This document shows positions 52,813-61,799 of a stretch of DNA of 64,000 nt, one piece after another. This DNA comes from an uncultured Roseobacter sp. (GTDB lineage: Bacteria > Pseudomonadota > Alphaproteobacteria > Rhodobacterales > Rhodobacteraceae), in assembly GCF_947499265.1 (NCBI RefSeq), contig NZ_CANMNK010000010.1, positions 1 to 64,000 on the forward strand. Reading direction: 5' to 3'. Below the pieces are notes generated by a model. The model was not told the origin of the DNA and searched no databases. It saw only the letters and a list, made by a program, of their open reading frames with translations. Position 1 is the first letter of the stretch, and each line of letters starts with the position of its first letter. The position numbers and the translations under genes were made by a program.

Positions 52813-54036
52813 CTACTCCACAGGATCACGGGCGATGGGGCAGGTCATGCAATGGCCACCGCCGCGCCCCCGGCCCAGTTCTGCACCCCGAATGGTGATA
52901 ACCTCGACGCCCGCCTTGCGCAGGAGGGTGTTGGTATGCACGTTGCGGTCATAGGCCAGCACGACACCGGGCTCCAAGGCGACGACGTTGTTGCCGTCGT
53001 CCCACTGTTCCCGTTCCTGTTCAAAGCGATCACCGCCGGTGGCAATGGTACGCAGCGATTTGAGCCCCAGTGCCTCTTCGACCATGTCGAAGATGTTGCC
53101 GGGGTCTTCCTTGACGCGCAGCCCGCGTTTGTCGTCGGGGTAGAGGGCATAGCACCTGATCTTGTCGGCTACCCGGGTGAAACTCGTCACCAGATCGCGG
53201 TCACAGAAGGAGAAAACCGTATCAAGGTGCATGGCAGCCCGGGATGCGGGCATCTGGCAGGCGATGACCTGCTCTGCCACCTCGTGTTTGAAAAGTGACA
53301 CCGCCAGCTGGCCGACCGCCTGTGGGGTGGTGCGTTCCCCCATGCCGATCAGCACGCATTTGTTGCCGATGGGCATGACGTCGCCGCCTTCAAGGGTGGC
53401 GGGCCCGTAGTCCTGATCGGGATTGCCCCACCAGATGTTTGTCTTGCCGGCAAAACGGGGATGGAACCTGTAGATGGCCGCGGCAATGAGGGTTTCCTGC
53501 TGGCGCGCGGGCCAGTGCATCGGATTCAGCGTGACGCCGTCATAGATCCAGCTGCTGGTGTCGCGGGTGAAGATGAGGTTGGGCAGGGGCGGCAGCACAA
53601 AACCATCCGGCCCCAGAAACCTGCCAAACATGCTTGTGGGCTCAAATGGCAGCTCATGCACAGCAATGCCGCCAGTCAGGAACCGCGTCAGCCCAAGCGC
53701 GGGCATCTCGTCCAGCCAGGCACGCAGATCATCCAACATGCCGACGCCAATGTGATCCTCGGTGATCTTGCGATCCAGCAGCCAGCGGCGCGCTTCGGGG
53801 TCGCTCAGAATATCGGTGAGCAGATCGTGCTGGTCGAGCACCTCGATGTCACGATCCCGCATCTTGTCGCAGAGGGTAAAGTGGTCTTTGCGCGCTTCTT
53901 CGACCCAGAACACATCGTCAAAGAGCAGCGCGTCGCAATTGCTGGGCGTGAGCCTTTCATGCGCAAGACCGGGCCGTGACACCATTACGGTGCGCAATTT
54001 TCCAACCTCCGAGTGGACACCAAGGGGGACAATCAC
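52813..54036 (-). CDS. arcA: Arginine deiminase
   Basis: ArcA hydrolyses arginine to citrulline and ammonia. From GTG 54036 the product is 407 residues, [20 protein letters not shown]..., with [38 protein letters not shown] and the catalytic cysteine in GGGHCMTCP near the C-terminus. The GTG overlaps the arcD stop (GTGA); the open frame to 54114 is inside arcD. All core catalytic motifs are present. Confidence 0.95.
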   Translation of the reverse strand: MIVPLGVHSEVGKLRTVMVSRPGLAHERLTPSNCDALLFDDVFWVEEARKDHFTLCDKMRDRDIEVLDQHDLLTDILSDPEARRWLLDRKITEDHIGVGMLDDLRAWLDEMPALGLTRFLTGGIAVHELPFEPTSMFGRFLGPDGFVLPPLPNLIFTRDTSSWIYDGVTLNPMHWPARQQETLIAAAIYRFHPRFAGKTNIWWGNPDQDYGPATLEGGDVMPIGNKCVLIGMGERTTPQAVGQLAVSLFKHEVAEQVIACQMPASRAAMHLDTVFSFCDRDLVTSFTRVADKIRCYALYPDDKRGLRVKEDPGNIFDMVEEALGLKSLRTIATGGDRFEQEREQWDDGNNVVALEPGVVLAYDRNVHTNTLLRKAGVEVITIRGAELGRGRGGGHCMTCPIARDPVE

Positions 54037-55475
54037 AGCAGCACTGCCGCGCTGAGCAGTCCGGTTGAAATGAGCGACAGGATGATCAGAAGCGGCCAGA
54101 TGAACCGCAGCCACTTGTTGTAGGGCACCCGCCCGATGGCCAGCCCGCCAACAACAACCGCATAGGTGGGGGCCACAAGGTTCGTGATCCCGATGGCCGT
54201 CTGAAAGGCGGTGACGGCAAGGTCACGGCTGACCCCGGCGAAATCCGACAGCGGGGCCAGGATCGGCATCGTGAGCACGGCGAGGCCGGAGGTCGAGGGC
54301 ACCAGAAAGCTCATCAGAGCTTCGATGCCAAAGAGGGCGGTGATGAAAGTGACCTCGGACATGCCCGAAATCCAGCCCTCAAAGGTATGCAGAAACGTAT
54401 CCGTGATATGGCCCTGATGCATGATGATCACGATGCCGCGCGCGAGGCCGATGATCAGGGCCACGCCCAGAAGATCGCGCGCGCCGTCGATGAAGGCGTT
54501 CACCACGGATTTTTCGCCCATCCAGGCCACTGTGCCGGTCACGATGGCCGCGCCCAGAAACAGGGCCGACATCTCCGCCATCCACCATCCTTGCGAAGCG
54601 ACGCCCCAGACCATGGTTGCGAAGGTGGCCACAAAGAGCACAAGGACAATGATCTGAACCCCGGTCAGCTTGTCCGGTGCGGTGGCATCCCGGCGCTGCA
54701 GGAAATGCGCCTCATTCGCGGCTTTCATGTCTGCAACAAGTGATTGTGACGGGTCGCGCCGGACGCGTTCGGCATAGCGCATCACAAATGCGACCGCAGC
54801 CAGCCAGGACAGGCCGAGAATGGCAAAGCGCAGCAGGATGCCTTCGGTGAAGGCAACGCCCGCCGCATCAGAGGCGATTGCGGTTGAAAACGGGTTGATC
54901 GTGGAGCCGATCACACCCACACCGGCGCCCAGCATGATCACCGCCACACCGGTCAGCGCGTCATATCCGGCCGCGATCATGATCGGAATCAGCAACAGGT
55001 AAAAGGCCAGCGTTTCCTCGGCCATGCCATAGGTCGTACCGCCCGCTGCAAACAGCGCCATCATAATCGGGATCATCCATTTTTCGCGCCCTGCGAGCCT
55101 GCGCATGGCCAGGGAAATGCCGGTATCGATGGCACCGGTCGCCGTGACCACGCCCAGAAACCCGCCAACGATCAAGACAAAGAGCGAGACATCGATGGCA
55201 TTGGCCTCATAGGTCGCGGGGTCATAAAAGCCGGCGATGGGGGCCATCACCACGCTGATGAGGTTTTGCGGTGCGGCTTCGACCAACTGATAGGTGCCCG
55301 GCACCGGCACGTCTTTTCCCAAAAGCGCGTTGGCGGCACGCTCATATTCGCCCGCAGGTACAATCCAGGTCAGCACCGCCATGACCCCGATCAGGGCAAA
55401 AAGGATCGTATAGGCGGTAGGAAACCAGCCGATGGACGGGTGTTCGGTTGAAGCGCTCTGCGAGGTCAGGGTCAC
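54033..55475 (-). CDS. arcD: YfcC/ArcD-family amino acid antiporter
   Basis: The 480-residue membrane protein has about 12 helices and belongs to the YfcC group (motifs [64 protein letters not shown]). Members beside arcABC act as arginine/ornithine exchangers; that role is inferred from the operon. It is the first gene, with an FNR-type box 68 bp upstream. Confidence 0.88.
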   Translation of the reverse strand: MTLTSQSASTEHPSIGWFPTAYTILFALIGVMAVLTWIVPAGEYERAANALLGKDVPVPGTYQLVEAAPQNLISVVMAPIAGFYDPATYEANAIDVSLFVLIVGGFLGVVTATGAIDTGISLAMRRLAGREKWMIPIMMALFAAGGTTYGMAEETLAFYLLLIPIMIAAGYDALTGVAVIMLGAGVGVIGSTINPFSTAIASDAAGVAFTEGILLRFAILGLSWLAAVAFVMRYAERVRRDPSQSLVADMKAANEAHFLQRRDATAPDKLTGVQIIVLVLFVATFATMVWGVASQGWWMAEMSALFLGAAIVTGTVAWMGEKSVVNAFIDGARDLLGVALIIGLARGIVIIMHQGHITDTFLHTFEGWISGMSEVTFITALFGIEALMSFLVPSTSGLAVLTMPILAPLSDFAGVSRDLAVTAFQTAIGITNLVAPTYAVVVGGLAIGRVPYNKWLRFIWPLLIILSLISTGLLSAAVLL

Positions 55476-55542
55476 ATGAAAATCCTCTCGACGGTTGCCA
55501 TTTCAACCTGTGAGGAGGATGGGTCAGACCCGCGCGAAGCGA

Positions 55543-55556
55543 TTGAGATTGATCAA
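55543..55556. promoter_or_regulatory. FNR-type box upstream of arcD
   Basis: TTGAGATTGATCAA fits TTGA-N6-TCAA with one change from TTGAT-N4-ATCAA. It lies 68 bp before the arcD start and fits low-oxygen induction of arginine fermentation. Confidence 0.7.
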
Positions 55557-55575
55557 TCCCGCACGCGGTTTCAGA

Positions 55576-56232
55576 TCATTTTTTCATGCGGTCCCGGGAT
55601 TTTCGATAGAGGCGTTTGTTAAGGTCGATGAATTGCCCAAGGCTGCGGCCCAGCAAGCCGGTGGGTTTGCGCAGCAGGTAGAGATAGCCGGTGATGCTGG
55701 CAATGGCGCTGCCCACGGCGTTGATCATCAGATCGCCCATGGTGTCATCCAGCCCGGATTTCTGCATGTTCAGGCCGAAGGTCTGGTCCATCAGATACTC
55801 GAAGATTTCCCAGACCGCGCCGATCATCATGGCAACGCAAAAGGTCACGAATGCAATGGCCGAGGGCGGGGCTGCAAACCGGTCGCCTTCAAACAGCATG
55901 AAAACAAAAAGGAACCCGGTCAGGCCAAACCCAATGGCGGAGAAGGCGTGCAAGGCCAGGTCCCACCACCATAGCCGTTCGTAGAAGTCAAACGCCTCCC
56001 CAAGGAAGATAGAGGCAAAGAAAAAGACGGTTGTCGCGAGCAGGAAGGGCACCGGCAGGGTCAACGACCACCGGGAGGCGAGCGTCGGTGGCACCAGCGA
56101 CAGCGCCAGTGTTGCCAGGGTGACAAAGGCCAATGACCACCGCGCAAGGCCAAGGGCGACAAAGACTGCGAGCAGCAACATGGCCCAGATGGTCAGCATG
56201 ACTGGCGTGAAATTTTTCCGGTCTCGTATCAT
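55576..56232 (-). CDS. DUF2238/YjdF-like membrane protein
   Basis: The 218-residue protein has about six hydrophobic helices and the pattern FYERLWWWDLALHAFSAIGFGLTGF and GAVWEIFEYLMDQTFGLNMQKSGLDDTMGDLMINAVGSAIAS, seen in the DUF2238 group. The function is not known. It is alone upstream of the FNR box, ending 20 bp from it, and divergent from the hydrolase gene. Confidence 0.75.
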   Translation of the reverse strand: MIRDRKNFTPVMLTIWAMLLLAVFVALGLARWSLAFVTLATLALSLVPPTLASRWSLTLPVPFLLATTVFFFASIFLGEAFDFYERLWWWDLALHAFSAIGFGLTGFLFVFMLFEGDRFAAPPSAIAFVTFCVAMMIGAVWEIFEYLMDQTFGLNMQKSGLDDTMGDLMINAVGSAIASITGYLYLLRKPTGLLGRSLGQFIDLNKRLYRKSRDRMKK

Positions 56233-56285
56233 GACCCTGCGTCCCCGACGTTAAAAATCCGTTCCCCGATCCCTATATATGCACG

Positions 56286-56996
56286 ATGACGGAAACCGTA
56301 ATACGCATCGCCAGCTACAATATTCGCAAGGCGCGTGGCCTCGACCAGAAGCGGTGCCCGGAGAGAACCCTCAGAGTGATCAACCAGCTGGATGCCGATA
56401 TCGTCGTGCTGCAGGAAGCGGACCGGCGGATGGGCATGCGCAAACCGGCCATCCCCCGGGCGCTGATCGCGGCGGAAACGGATTTCACCATCGCAGAGGC
56501 CAGCACCAACGGCGTCAGCCTGGGCTGGCACGGCAATGCGGTTCTGGTGCGCGATGCCACAAAGGTGTTGAATGTCGCGCGGTTGTCCTTTCCCGGGTTG
56601 GAGCCGCGCGGGGCCGTCCGCGTGGATCTGGATGTCGGTTCCGGCGTCAGCATGATTGCCGCGCATCTAGGGCTGCGCCGCCGAGACCGTCGCGCCCAGC
56701 TGGGCACGCTGTGTGACGCATCAAGAGATAGCGCGCATACCGTGATCGCCGGGGATTTCAATGAGTGGTCACATCGCCGGGGGCTGGAGCCATTGCAGGG
56801 AAGATTTGACACCTACGCGCCGGGTCGAACATTTCACGCGCGCAGGCCCCTGGCGGCGCTTGACCGCATAGCGCTCAGCAAAGGGATAGAGCTGCGTGAT
56901 GCCGGGGTAGAGCAAGGTGATCTGGCCAGACGGGCATCCGATCATCTGCCCATTTGGTCTGATATCGCAGTCCCGTCCGCCGCGGCTACTTGCTGA
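56286..56996 (+). CDS. Endonuclease/exonuclease/phosphatase-family protein
   Basis: The 236-residue protein shows the EEP fold motifs: ASYNIRKARGLD at the start, VVLQEADRRMG with the metal-binding glutamate, VIAGDFNEW and the C-terminal SDHLPIWSDI. No signal peptide is evident. Substrate (DNA, phosphodiester or lipid) cannot be told. Its last 11 bp overlap the end of the convergent usp gene. Confidence 0.9.
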   Translation: MTETVIRIASYNIRKARGLDQKRCPERTLRVINQLDADIVVLQEADRRMGMRKPAIPRALIAAETDFTIAEASTNGVSLGWHGNAVLVRDATKVLNVARLSFPGLEPRGAVRVDLDVGSGVSMIAAHLGLRRRDRRAQLGTLCDASRDSAHTVIAGDFNEWSHRRGLEPLQGRFDTYAPGRTFHARRPLAALDRIALSKGIELRDAGVEQGDLARRASDHLPIWSDIAVPSAAATC

Positions 56997-57825
56997 ACAT
57001 CACCGGCAATCGCGAATAGCGCAGCAGCGCGTAGGTCGTCGCCCCGATCACGAAATCATAGGCCTTCGAGTGACCAAACGCGCCGGTGACGATCAGGTCG
57101 GCCCCTTTCTCAAACGCCACCTGGTTGAGCACGGCTGCAATGCCTTCGCCCCCTGTCTCGCGGTGCTCCAGCGTTGGTTTCAGCCCATGTCGTGAGAACA
57201 TCTCTGCCACATCGATCCCATCCGCATCCGCCATGGGATCTTGCGACACATCTCCGACACGTAACACGGTCAGGGGCGCGCCTTCATCCGCAACCGCCAG
57301 CAGATCATGCGCCGCACGGGCGGCTTCGCGCGTATCGCTCCAACCCAGCAGCAGGTTCGCGCCGATGGCCGGGCCGTCGTAGCCAAGCGGGACTACAATG
57401 ACTGGACGGCCGCTCTCGCGAATGACCTGAGTTTGTGCCTTGCGCTGGTCGTATCTGTCAGCTTCGTCGTCTTCATGCGCCATGATCACCAGATCAGCAG
57501 CACGGGCGCTTTCGACCATGCGCTCATTGGCGGAGACGGCTTCGGCCCGCACCAGACGGAATTCGCTTTGAAAATCTTCGTTTTCGGTGTGCTGGGCGAA
57601 AATTGCCTTGATCGCTTCGGCTTCCTTTTTCTGACTTTCGTTGAAGGCGGCAAAGGCAGGTTCAGGAATGTGAATTGCGATCCCGGGATAGACCACCAAA
57701 GCCTCGACAGTGTGTAGCCCGATCAAATGCGCGTCGTGCTTGCGCGCCAGGGGAACGGCCAGTTTCATCAGCGTTTCCGCGTGGGCGGTTGTTGTCAGGC
57801 AAACGAGAAGTGTCTTGAGGCCCAT
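56986..57825 (-). CDS. Universal stress protein, two UspA domains
   Basis: The 279-residue product has two Usp-like halves: MGLKTLLVCLTTTAHAETLMKLAVPLARKHDAHLIGLH... with VIRESGRPVIVVPL, then LLLGWSDTREAARAAHDLL... with GADLIVTGAFGHSKAYDFVIGATTYALLRYSRLPVMFS. I use ATG 57825 (AAAGGA 8 nt upstream) rather than ATG 57834. It follows hsp20 across a strong hairpin, so the two may share a transcript in part. Confidence 0.9.
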   Translation of the reverse strand: MGLKTLLVCLTTTAHAETLMKLAVPLARKHDAHLIGLHTVEALVVYPGIAIHIPEPAFAAFNESQKKEAEAIKAIFAQHTENEDFQSEFRLVRAEAVSANERMVESARAADLVIMAHEDDEADRYDQRKAQTQVIRESGRPVIVVPLGYDGPAIGANLLLGWSDTREAARAAHDLLAVADEGAPLTVLRVGDVSQDPMADADGIDVAEMFSRHGLKPTLEHRETGGEGIAAVLNQVAFEKGADLIVTGAFGHSKAYDFVIGATTYALLRYSRLPVMFSK

Positions 57826-57849
57826 TGTATTCATCCTTTGGTTCCTTAG

Positions 57850-57877
57850 GGCAGGGGCGTCGGGGGACGCCCCTGCC
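57850..57877 (-). promoter_or_regulatory. 12-bp perfect hairpin between hsp20 and usp
   Basis: GGCAGGGGCGTC (57850-57861) and GACGCCCCTGCC (57866-57877) form a perfect stem with a GGGG loop. No T-run follows on the minus strand, so it is more likely a partial terminator or stability element that sets hsp20 above usp. Confidence 0.55.
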
Positions 57878-57881
57878 AGTT

Positions 57882-58367
57882 TCAGGTCTTCTTGATATCG
57901 ATTTTGTGGAAATCAGCCTTGGCCGCTGCTGGTTTTGCGATGCGCAATTTCAGAATGCCATCCGTGAATTTCGCCTCTACCGCGCCGTTTTCGGGCGAAA
58001 ACCCGAGCGGGATCTGACGGCGGAAACTGCCATATCGGCGCTCGATGAGGTGATAATTGTCTTCGGTCACTTCGTGGTCCGCGCTTTTTTCACCCTTGAG
58101 CGTCAGCACATCGCCGGTGATGGATGCATCAAGGTCTTCCTCCTTGACGCCCGGGATTTCGGCGCTGATTTCAACCGCGTCCTCCTTTTCCACCACATCG
58201 ATGGCGGGGAAAACCGATGCCGCGAATGTCGCCTGCGCCCCGGTGTCCGGCATCGGGAAGCCCGTGCGAAACTGGTCAAACAGGCGGTTCACTTCCTTTT
58301 GGAAAGAAGGAAAGAGGGAGGACCCGTCCGCGTCAGAGCGCAGCTCGGGCAGGAATTGGCGTGACAT
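57882..58367 (-). CDS. Small heat-shock protein, Hsp20/alpha-crystallin family
   Basis: The 161-residue chaperone starts at ATG 58367 with AAGGAG 7 nt upstream. The alpha-crystallin domain covers about residues 50-155, with PAIDVVEKEDAVEISAEIPGVKEEDLDASITGDVLTLKGEKS and GSFRRQIPLGFSPENGAVEAKFTDGILKLRIAKP. The C-terminal I-x-I-type tail is short (HKIDIKKT). A perfect FNR-type box is 74 bp upstream. Confidence 0.95.
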   Translation of the reverse strand: MSRQFLPELRSDADGSSLFPSFQKEVNRLFDQFRTGFPMPDTGAQATFAASVFPAIDVVEKEDAVEISAEIPGVKEEDLDASITGDVLTLKGEKSADHEVTEDNYHLIERRYGSFRRQIPLGFSPENGAVEAKFTDGILKLRIAKPAAAKADFHKIDIKKT

Positions 58368-58441
58368 CACAAGTCTCCTTTCTGAAAACCCGACACGGAT
58401 TTGTGTCGTCGATGTCCTAGCAAACCGTTGTCTGGGCGGCA

Positions 58442-58455
58442 TTGATACCGATCAA
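58442..58455. promoter_or_regulatory. FNR-type box upstream of hsp20
   Basis: TTGATACCGATCAA is a perfect TTGAT-N4-ATCAA site. It lies 74 bp upstream of the hsp20 start and downstream of the FixK-like regulator gene. Confidence 0.8.
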
Positions 58456-58529
58456 TCAGCCAGCGAATCCTCGACCCATGATGCGTCCAGCCTCATGCGC
58501 GCGGTTCTCCTATTTCAAAGGTGGGTCCG

Positions 58530-59204
58530 CTACTCGCGATCTCCAAGCGACAACGCGAGCAATGCGGTGGGTCGCAAGATGATGACCGTGTGGATGTTGT
58601 CGATTGCGATGATCTTGCTTTTGCGCAACTGGGTGAATGTGCGGCTGACCGTCTCCGTTGTCAGACCCAGGAAATCGGCAATGTCGGTGCGACTCATGGG
58701 CAGCTCGACATGTCGGTATGCACCGCAGTCCCGGCCAACACGGTCCGACAGAACACATATGAAAGAGGCAACCTTTTCAATCGCTGATTTGCGCCCCAGC
58801 ATCATGAAGTGGTCTTGCATGGCGCTGATTTCGCGCAATGCGGCCTGCAGCAGTTTCTGATGCAACTCCGGATCGCCATCACCGCATTCCAGGTTGGATC
58901 GGCGGTATGGCTGCAGGCGCGCGGTGACCAGCACGTCGCAATCGGTGTGATGCAGACCATCGGAGGGAAATCCAACGATATCGCCGGGGTACCCGAACGA
59001 AATGACCTGACGGCGACCGTCTTCCAGCATCCGTGTGAGACGCAGGACGCCGGTAATGACCTGATAGAGCCACACCACGCTGTCGCCCTCGAAATAGAGG
59101 TATGAACCGGCTTTCAGGCGCGCCTCAGCGGGAATTGTATGGGCATTTCGGAGCGGGGTGACGTCGGCATTTGCGGATGGTTGAGTTGGAATCGTCACGT
59201 ACAT
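58530..59204 (-). CDS. CRP/FNR-family regulator, FixK-like (no Fe-S cysteines)
   Basis: The 224-residue protein has a cyclic-nucleotide-binding-like domain (about 30-140, YLYFEGDSVVWLYQVITGVLRLTRMLEDGRRQVISFGYPGDIVGFP), a dimer helix and a Crp-type HTH (MSRTDIADFLGLTTETVSRTFTQLRKSKII). The E-x-x-S-R recognition pattern fits TTGAT half-sites. The four-cysteine cluster of true FNR is missing (the first cysteine is after residue 85), so oxygen is not sensed directly; this is FixK/Dnr-like. Three FNR boxes lie in the same block. Confidence 0.88.
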   Translation of the reverse strand: MYVTIPTQPSANADVTPLRNAHTIPAEARLKAGSYLYFEGDSVVWLYQVITGVLRLTRMLEDGRRQVISFGYPGDIVGFPSDGLHHTDCDVLVTARLQPYRRSNLECGDGDPELHQKLLQAALREISAMQDHFMMLGRKSAIEKVASFICVLSDRVGRDCGAYRHVELPMSRTDIADFLGLTTETVSRTFTQLRKSKIIAIDNIHTVIILRPTALLALSLGDRE

Positions 59205-59376
59205 CCGTCTATGCCCCTAATGACTGAGCGGGCAACTTGGACAGGCTGTGTAATTTAACTTACTCTGTGTCTGCACGGTTTTGTATCATTTTGTATGAAG
59301 CACGATCTGGCATTGAACATGCGCATGAAATTGTTGTGAATAGAGGGCGGCTCGACCGGAGCCGGAGACGCCTGTA

Positions 59377-60150
59377 ATGACAGATCAAACAATCCTCGTC
59401 GTTGAAGACGACACCAAAATCAGAACTCTTTTGCGCAACGTGATGGAAGACGAAGGGTATTCTGTGCTTGAGGCGGATTCCGCCGTGGATGTGCTGGAGA
59501 CGATCAAATCGACGCGAATCGATCTGATCACGCTTGACATTCATCTGGGCTCTGAGAATGGTCTCGAACTGGCCAAGGAAATTCGGCGCATCTCGGATAT
59601 TTCGATCATCATGCTGACCGGCAAGGGCGACGTGATAGACCGCGTCGTCGGTCTTGAAGTCGGGGCAGATGACTACATCACCAAGCCGTTTCACGTCCGC
59701 GAAGTGATTGCGCGGATCAGAAGTGTTTTGCGCCGGGCAGGGGATAAATCAACGGCACGTCAGGACGCGCATGCGCCCGGGGCCCAGGACGCGGAGGGTG
59801 GCGCGCACTTTCGGTTTGATGGCATGACGGCCTTTCCAGACCGCCTTGAAGTGCTCGACCGAAAGGGTCTGGATTGTCGTTTGACCAGCGGCGATTTCAA
59901 ACTCTTGTCGGTGTTTTTGCACCGTCCCAAGCGGGTGCTGTCGCGGGACCAGTTGATGGATCTGACCGGCGGTGCGGAGTGGAGCCCGTTGGACCGCACA
60001 ATCGACAATCAGGTCGCCCGTCTGCGCAAGAAGATCGAACGTGACCCTTCCGATCCCAAACTGATCAAAACCGTCCGCGGCGTGGGCTATACATTTGCCT
60101 GCGACGTGCAGACCGTTCAGCCATCCGATCCGCCGGCCAAAAGCGCTTGA
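59377..60150 (+). CDS. OmpR-family response regulator
   Basis: The 257-residue protein has a receiver domain (about 5-115; acidic pocket VVEDD, phospho-acceptor aspartate in LITLDIHLG, lysine in YITKPF) and a winged-helix DNA-binding domain (about 155-245, LTSGDFKLLSVFLHRPKRVLSRDQLMDL and KTVRGVGYTFA). It converges with the hybrid kinase gene and the two coding regions overlap by 34 bp, which fits a paired system. Confidence 0.93.
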   Translation: MTDQTILVVEDDTKIRTLLRNVMEDEGYSVLEADSAVDVLETIKSTRIDLITLDIHLGSENGLELAKEIRRISDISIIMLTGKGDVIDRVVGLEVGADDYITKPFHVREVIARIRSVLRRAGDKSTARQDAHAPGAQDAEGGAHFRFDGMTAFPDRLEVLDRKGLDCRLTSGDFKLLSVFLHRPKRVLSRDQLMDLTGGAEWSPLDRTIDNQVARLRKKIERDPSDPKLIKTVRGVGYTFACDVQTVQPSDPPAKSA

Positions 60151-61670
60151 AGCCTGATCGCCAAATCGGTCTGACGATAGGGCTTATGCAGGATGTCATA
60201 AATCCGCCCGTGCGCCATGGCGTCTGTGACCACATCGCTGGCATAGCCTGAGGTCAGCAATACCTTGAGCTTGGGGAATTCCGCATTCACTTTGGCGGCA
60301 AGATCGTATCCGTTCAATGTGCCTGGCATGACCAGATCCGAGAACAGAACATCCGCGCGCATCCCGTTTTTCAGCATCCGGTAGGCTTCATCGCCATTGC
60401 TGGCTTCGGCTGTTTCAAACCCCAGATCGCGAATGCGCTCCACCGACAATTTGCGCACTTTCGGATTGTCTTCGACGACCAATACGGTCTCGCCGCGGCC
60501 GCGCGGGGATAGCGCGTCGTCTCGTTCCGCCGCCTCCTGCCCATCTTTTTCGGTCTTGGTGTTGGAAAGCGCCGGGAAATAGAGGCCGAAACTGGTGCCA
60601 TGGCCAAGCTCGCTATAAAGCGTGATATGGCCTCCGGATTGCCGGACAAACCCGTAGACCATGGCCAGCCCAAGCCCGGTGCCGCCGCTGGCAGCCTTGG
60701 TCGTGAAAAAGGGTTCAAACGCTCTTTTTTGCGCCTCGACGGTCATGCCCGCCCCATCATCGCTCACCGACAGCCTGACGTAGTTGCCGTGTTGGATGTC
60801 GGTTTCCTGCGCCATATAGGTGTCATCGATGGTGACGTTGGCAACTGACACCAGCAATTCGCCCTTTGCTCCCATGGCGTCCCGAGCGTTCAAGGCCAGG
60901 TTCATCAGCGCGGATTGGAGCTGCACCGGGTCGATCATCACGGCGTTCAGTTCCTTGGCAAAGTCGGTTTTGATGCGGTAGGTGGCTCCGAGCGTCCGTT
61001 TCAGGATCGACAGCGTATCTTCGCAAAGCTCCCGCAGGTCCGCCTTGATCGGTTTGAGGTTGCTGCGCCGTGCAAAAATCATTAACCGTTCGGTCAGATC
61101 CGCCCCCAGTTGCGCCGACTCCAGTGCGTCCCGGATCAGCGAGGCCTGCCGGTCGTTTGCCCCGCGCATTTCCAGCAATTCCAGGTTGCCAATAACGACC
61201 GTCAGCAGATTGTTGAAATCATGGGCGATGCCGCCGGTCATCTGGCCGATGGCATCCAACCGCTGGGATCTGGCCAGGGCATCCTGGGTGGCCGAGCGAT
61301 AGGTCAGATCGTGCAGAATGCCGATGAACCTCTGCTTGCCCTCAACCTCCGCTGACCCAACCGAGATGTGCAGCGGGAAGACCGATTTATCCTTGCGCTG
61401 ACCCTCGACATCCCGCCCGACACCGATGATGCGCTTTTCGCCGGTGTCCAGATAATGCGCCATGAAATCGTCGTGCAGTGAGGCGAGCGCCTGTGGCATC
61501 AGGATGTTGACGCTTTGGCCAATGAGTTCGGAGGCCTCATACTGGAAAAGCCGACACGCCGCTGGATTGACCCGCACGATGATACCGGCGTCATCCGAGA
61601 TGATCATGGCATCAACCGCCGCCTCCAGGATGGCGTGTAAAAGGGCGCTGTCTTGAGCTTTGCTGTCCAT
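60117..61670 (-). CDS. Hybrid sensor histidine kinase with FixL-like heme-PAS domain
   Basis: The 517-residue soluble protein has a PAS domain (about 8-125), a HisKA H-box with His150 (GGIAHDFNNLL), an HATPase (about 240-370, VSDDGAGM and GTGLGLAMVYG) and a C-terminal receiver (about 390-510, VVEDNPKVRKL, phospho-aspartate in LFSDLVMPG). In the PAS, LHDDFMAHYLDTGEKRIIGVGR aligns with FixL: His66 takes the place of the heme ligand (His200 of B. japonicum FixL) and Arg86 that of Arg220; Arg206 is His72 here. An oxygen sensor is inferred. Confidence 0.9.
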   Translation of the reverse strand: MDSKAQDSALLHAILEAAVDAMIISDDAGIIVRVNPAACRLFQYEASELIGQSVNILMPQALASLHDDFMAHYLDTGEKRIIGVGRDVEGQRKDKSVFPLHISVGSAEVEGKQRFIGILHDLTYRSATQDALARSQRLDAIGQMTGGIAHDFNNLLTVVIGNLELLEMRGANDRQASLIRDALESAQLGADLTERLMIFARRSNLKPIKADLRELCEDTLSILKRTLGATYRIKTDFAKELNAVMIDPVQLQSALMNLALNARDAMGAKGELLVSVANVTIDDTYMAQETDIQHGNYVRLSVSDDGAGMTVEAQKRAFEPFFTTKAASGGTGLGLAMVYGFVRQSGGHITLYSELGHGTSFGLYFPALSNTKTEKDGQEAAERDDALSPRGRGETVLVVEDNPKVRKLSVERIRDLGFETAEASNGDEAYRMLKNGMRADVLFSDLVMPGTLNGYDLAAKVNAEFPKLKVLLTSGYASDVVTDAMAHGRIYDILHKPYRQTDLAIRLQALLAGGSDG

Positions 61671-61729
61671 AATCACTCATTTCCCAAACGCGAGCCTGCC
61701 AAATGGTTATCGATCGGCGCAAGCCTCAA

Positions 61730-61743
61730 TTGATATTCGTCAA
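61730..61743. promoter_or_regulatory. FNR-type box between kinase and attachment-protein genes
   Basis: TTGATATTCGTCAA fits TTGA-N6-TCAA (one change from TTGAT-N4-ATCAA). It is in the middle of the divergent spacer, 60 bp from the kinase start and 57 bp from the attachment-protein start. Confidence 0.65.
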
Positions 61744-61799
61744 AGATCTCTGCCTTCGATCTGCAAAAAAGTGCTGTGAGAGGTGTTTGGGAGACAGTG

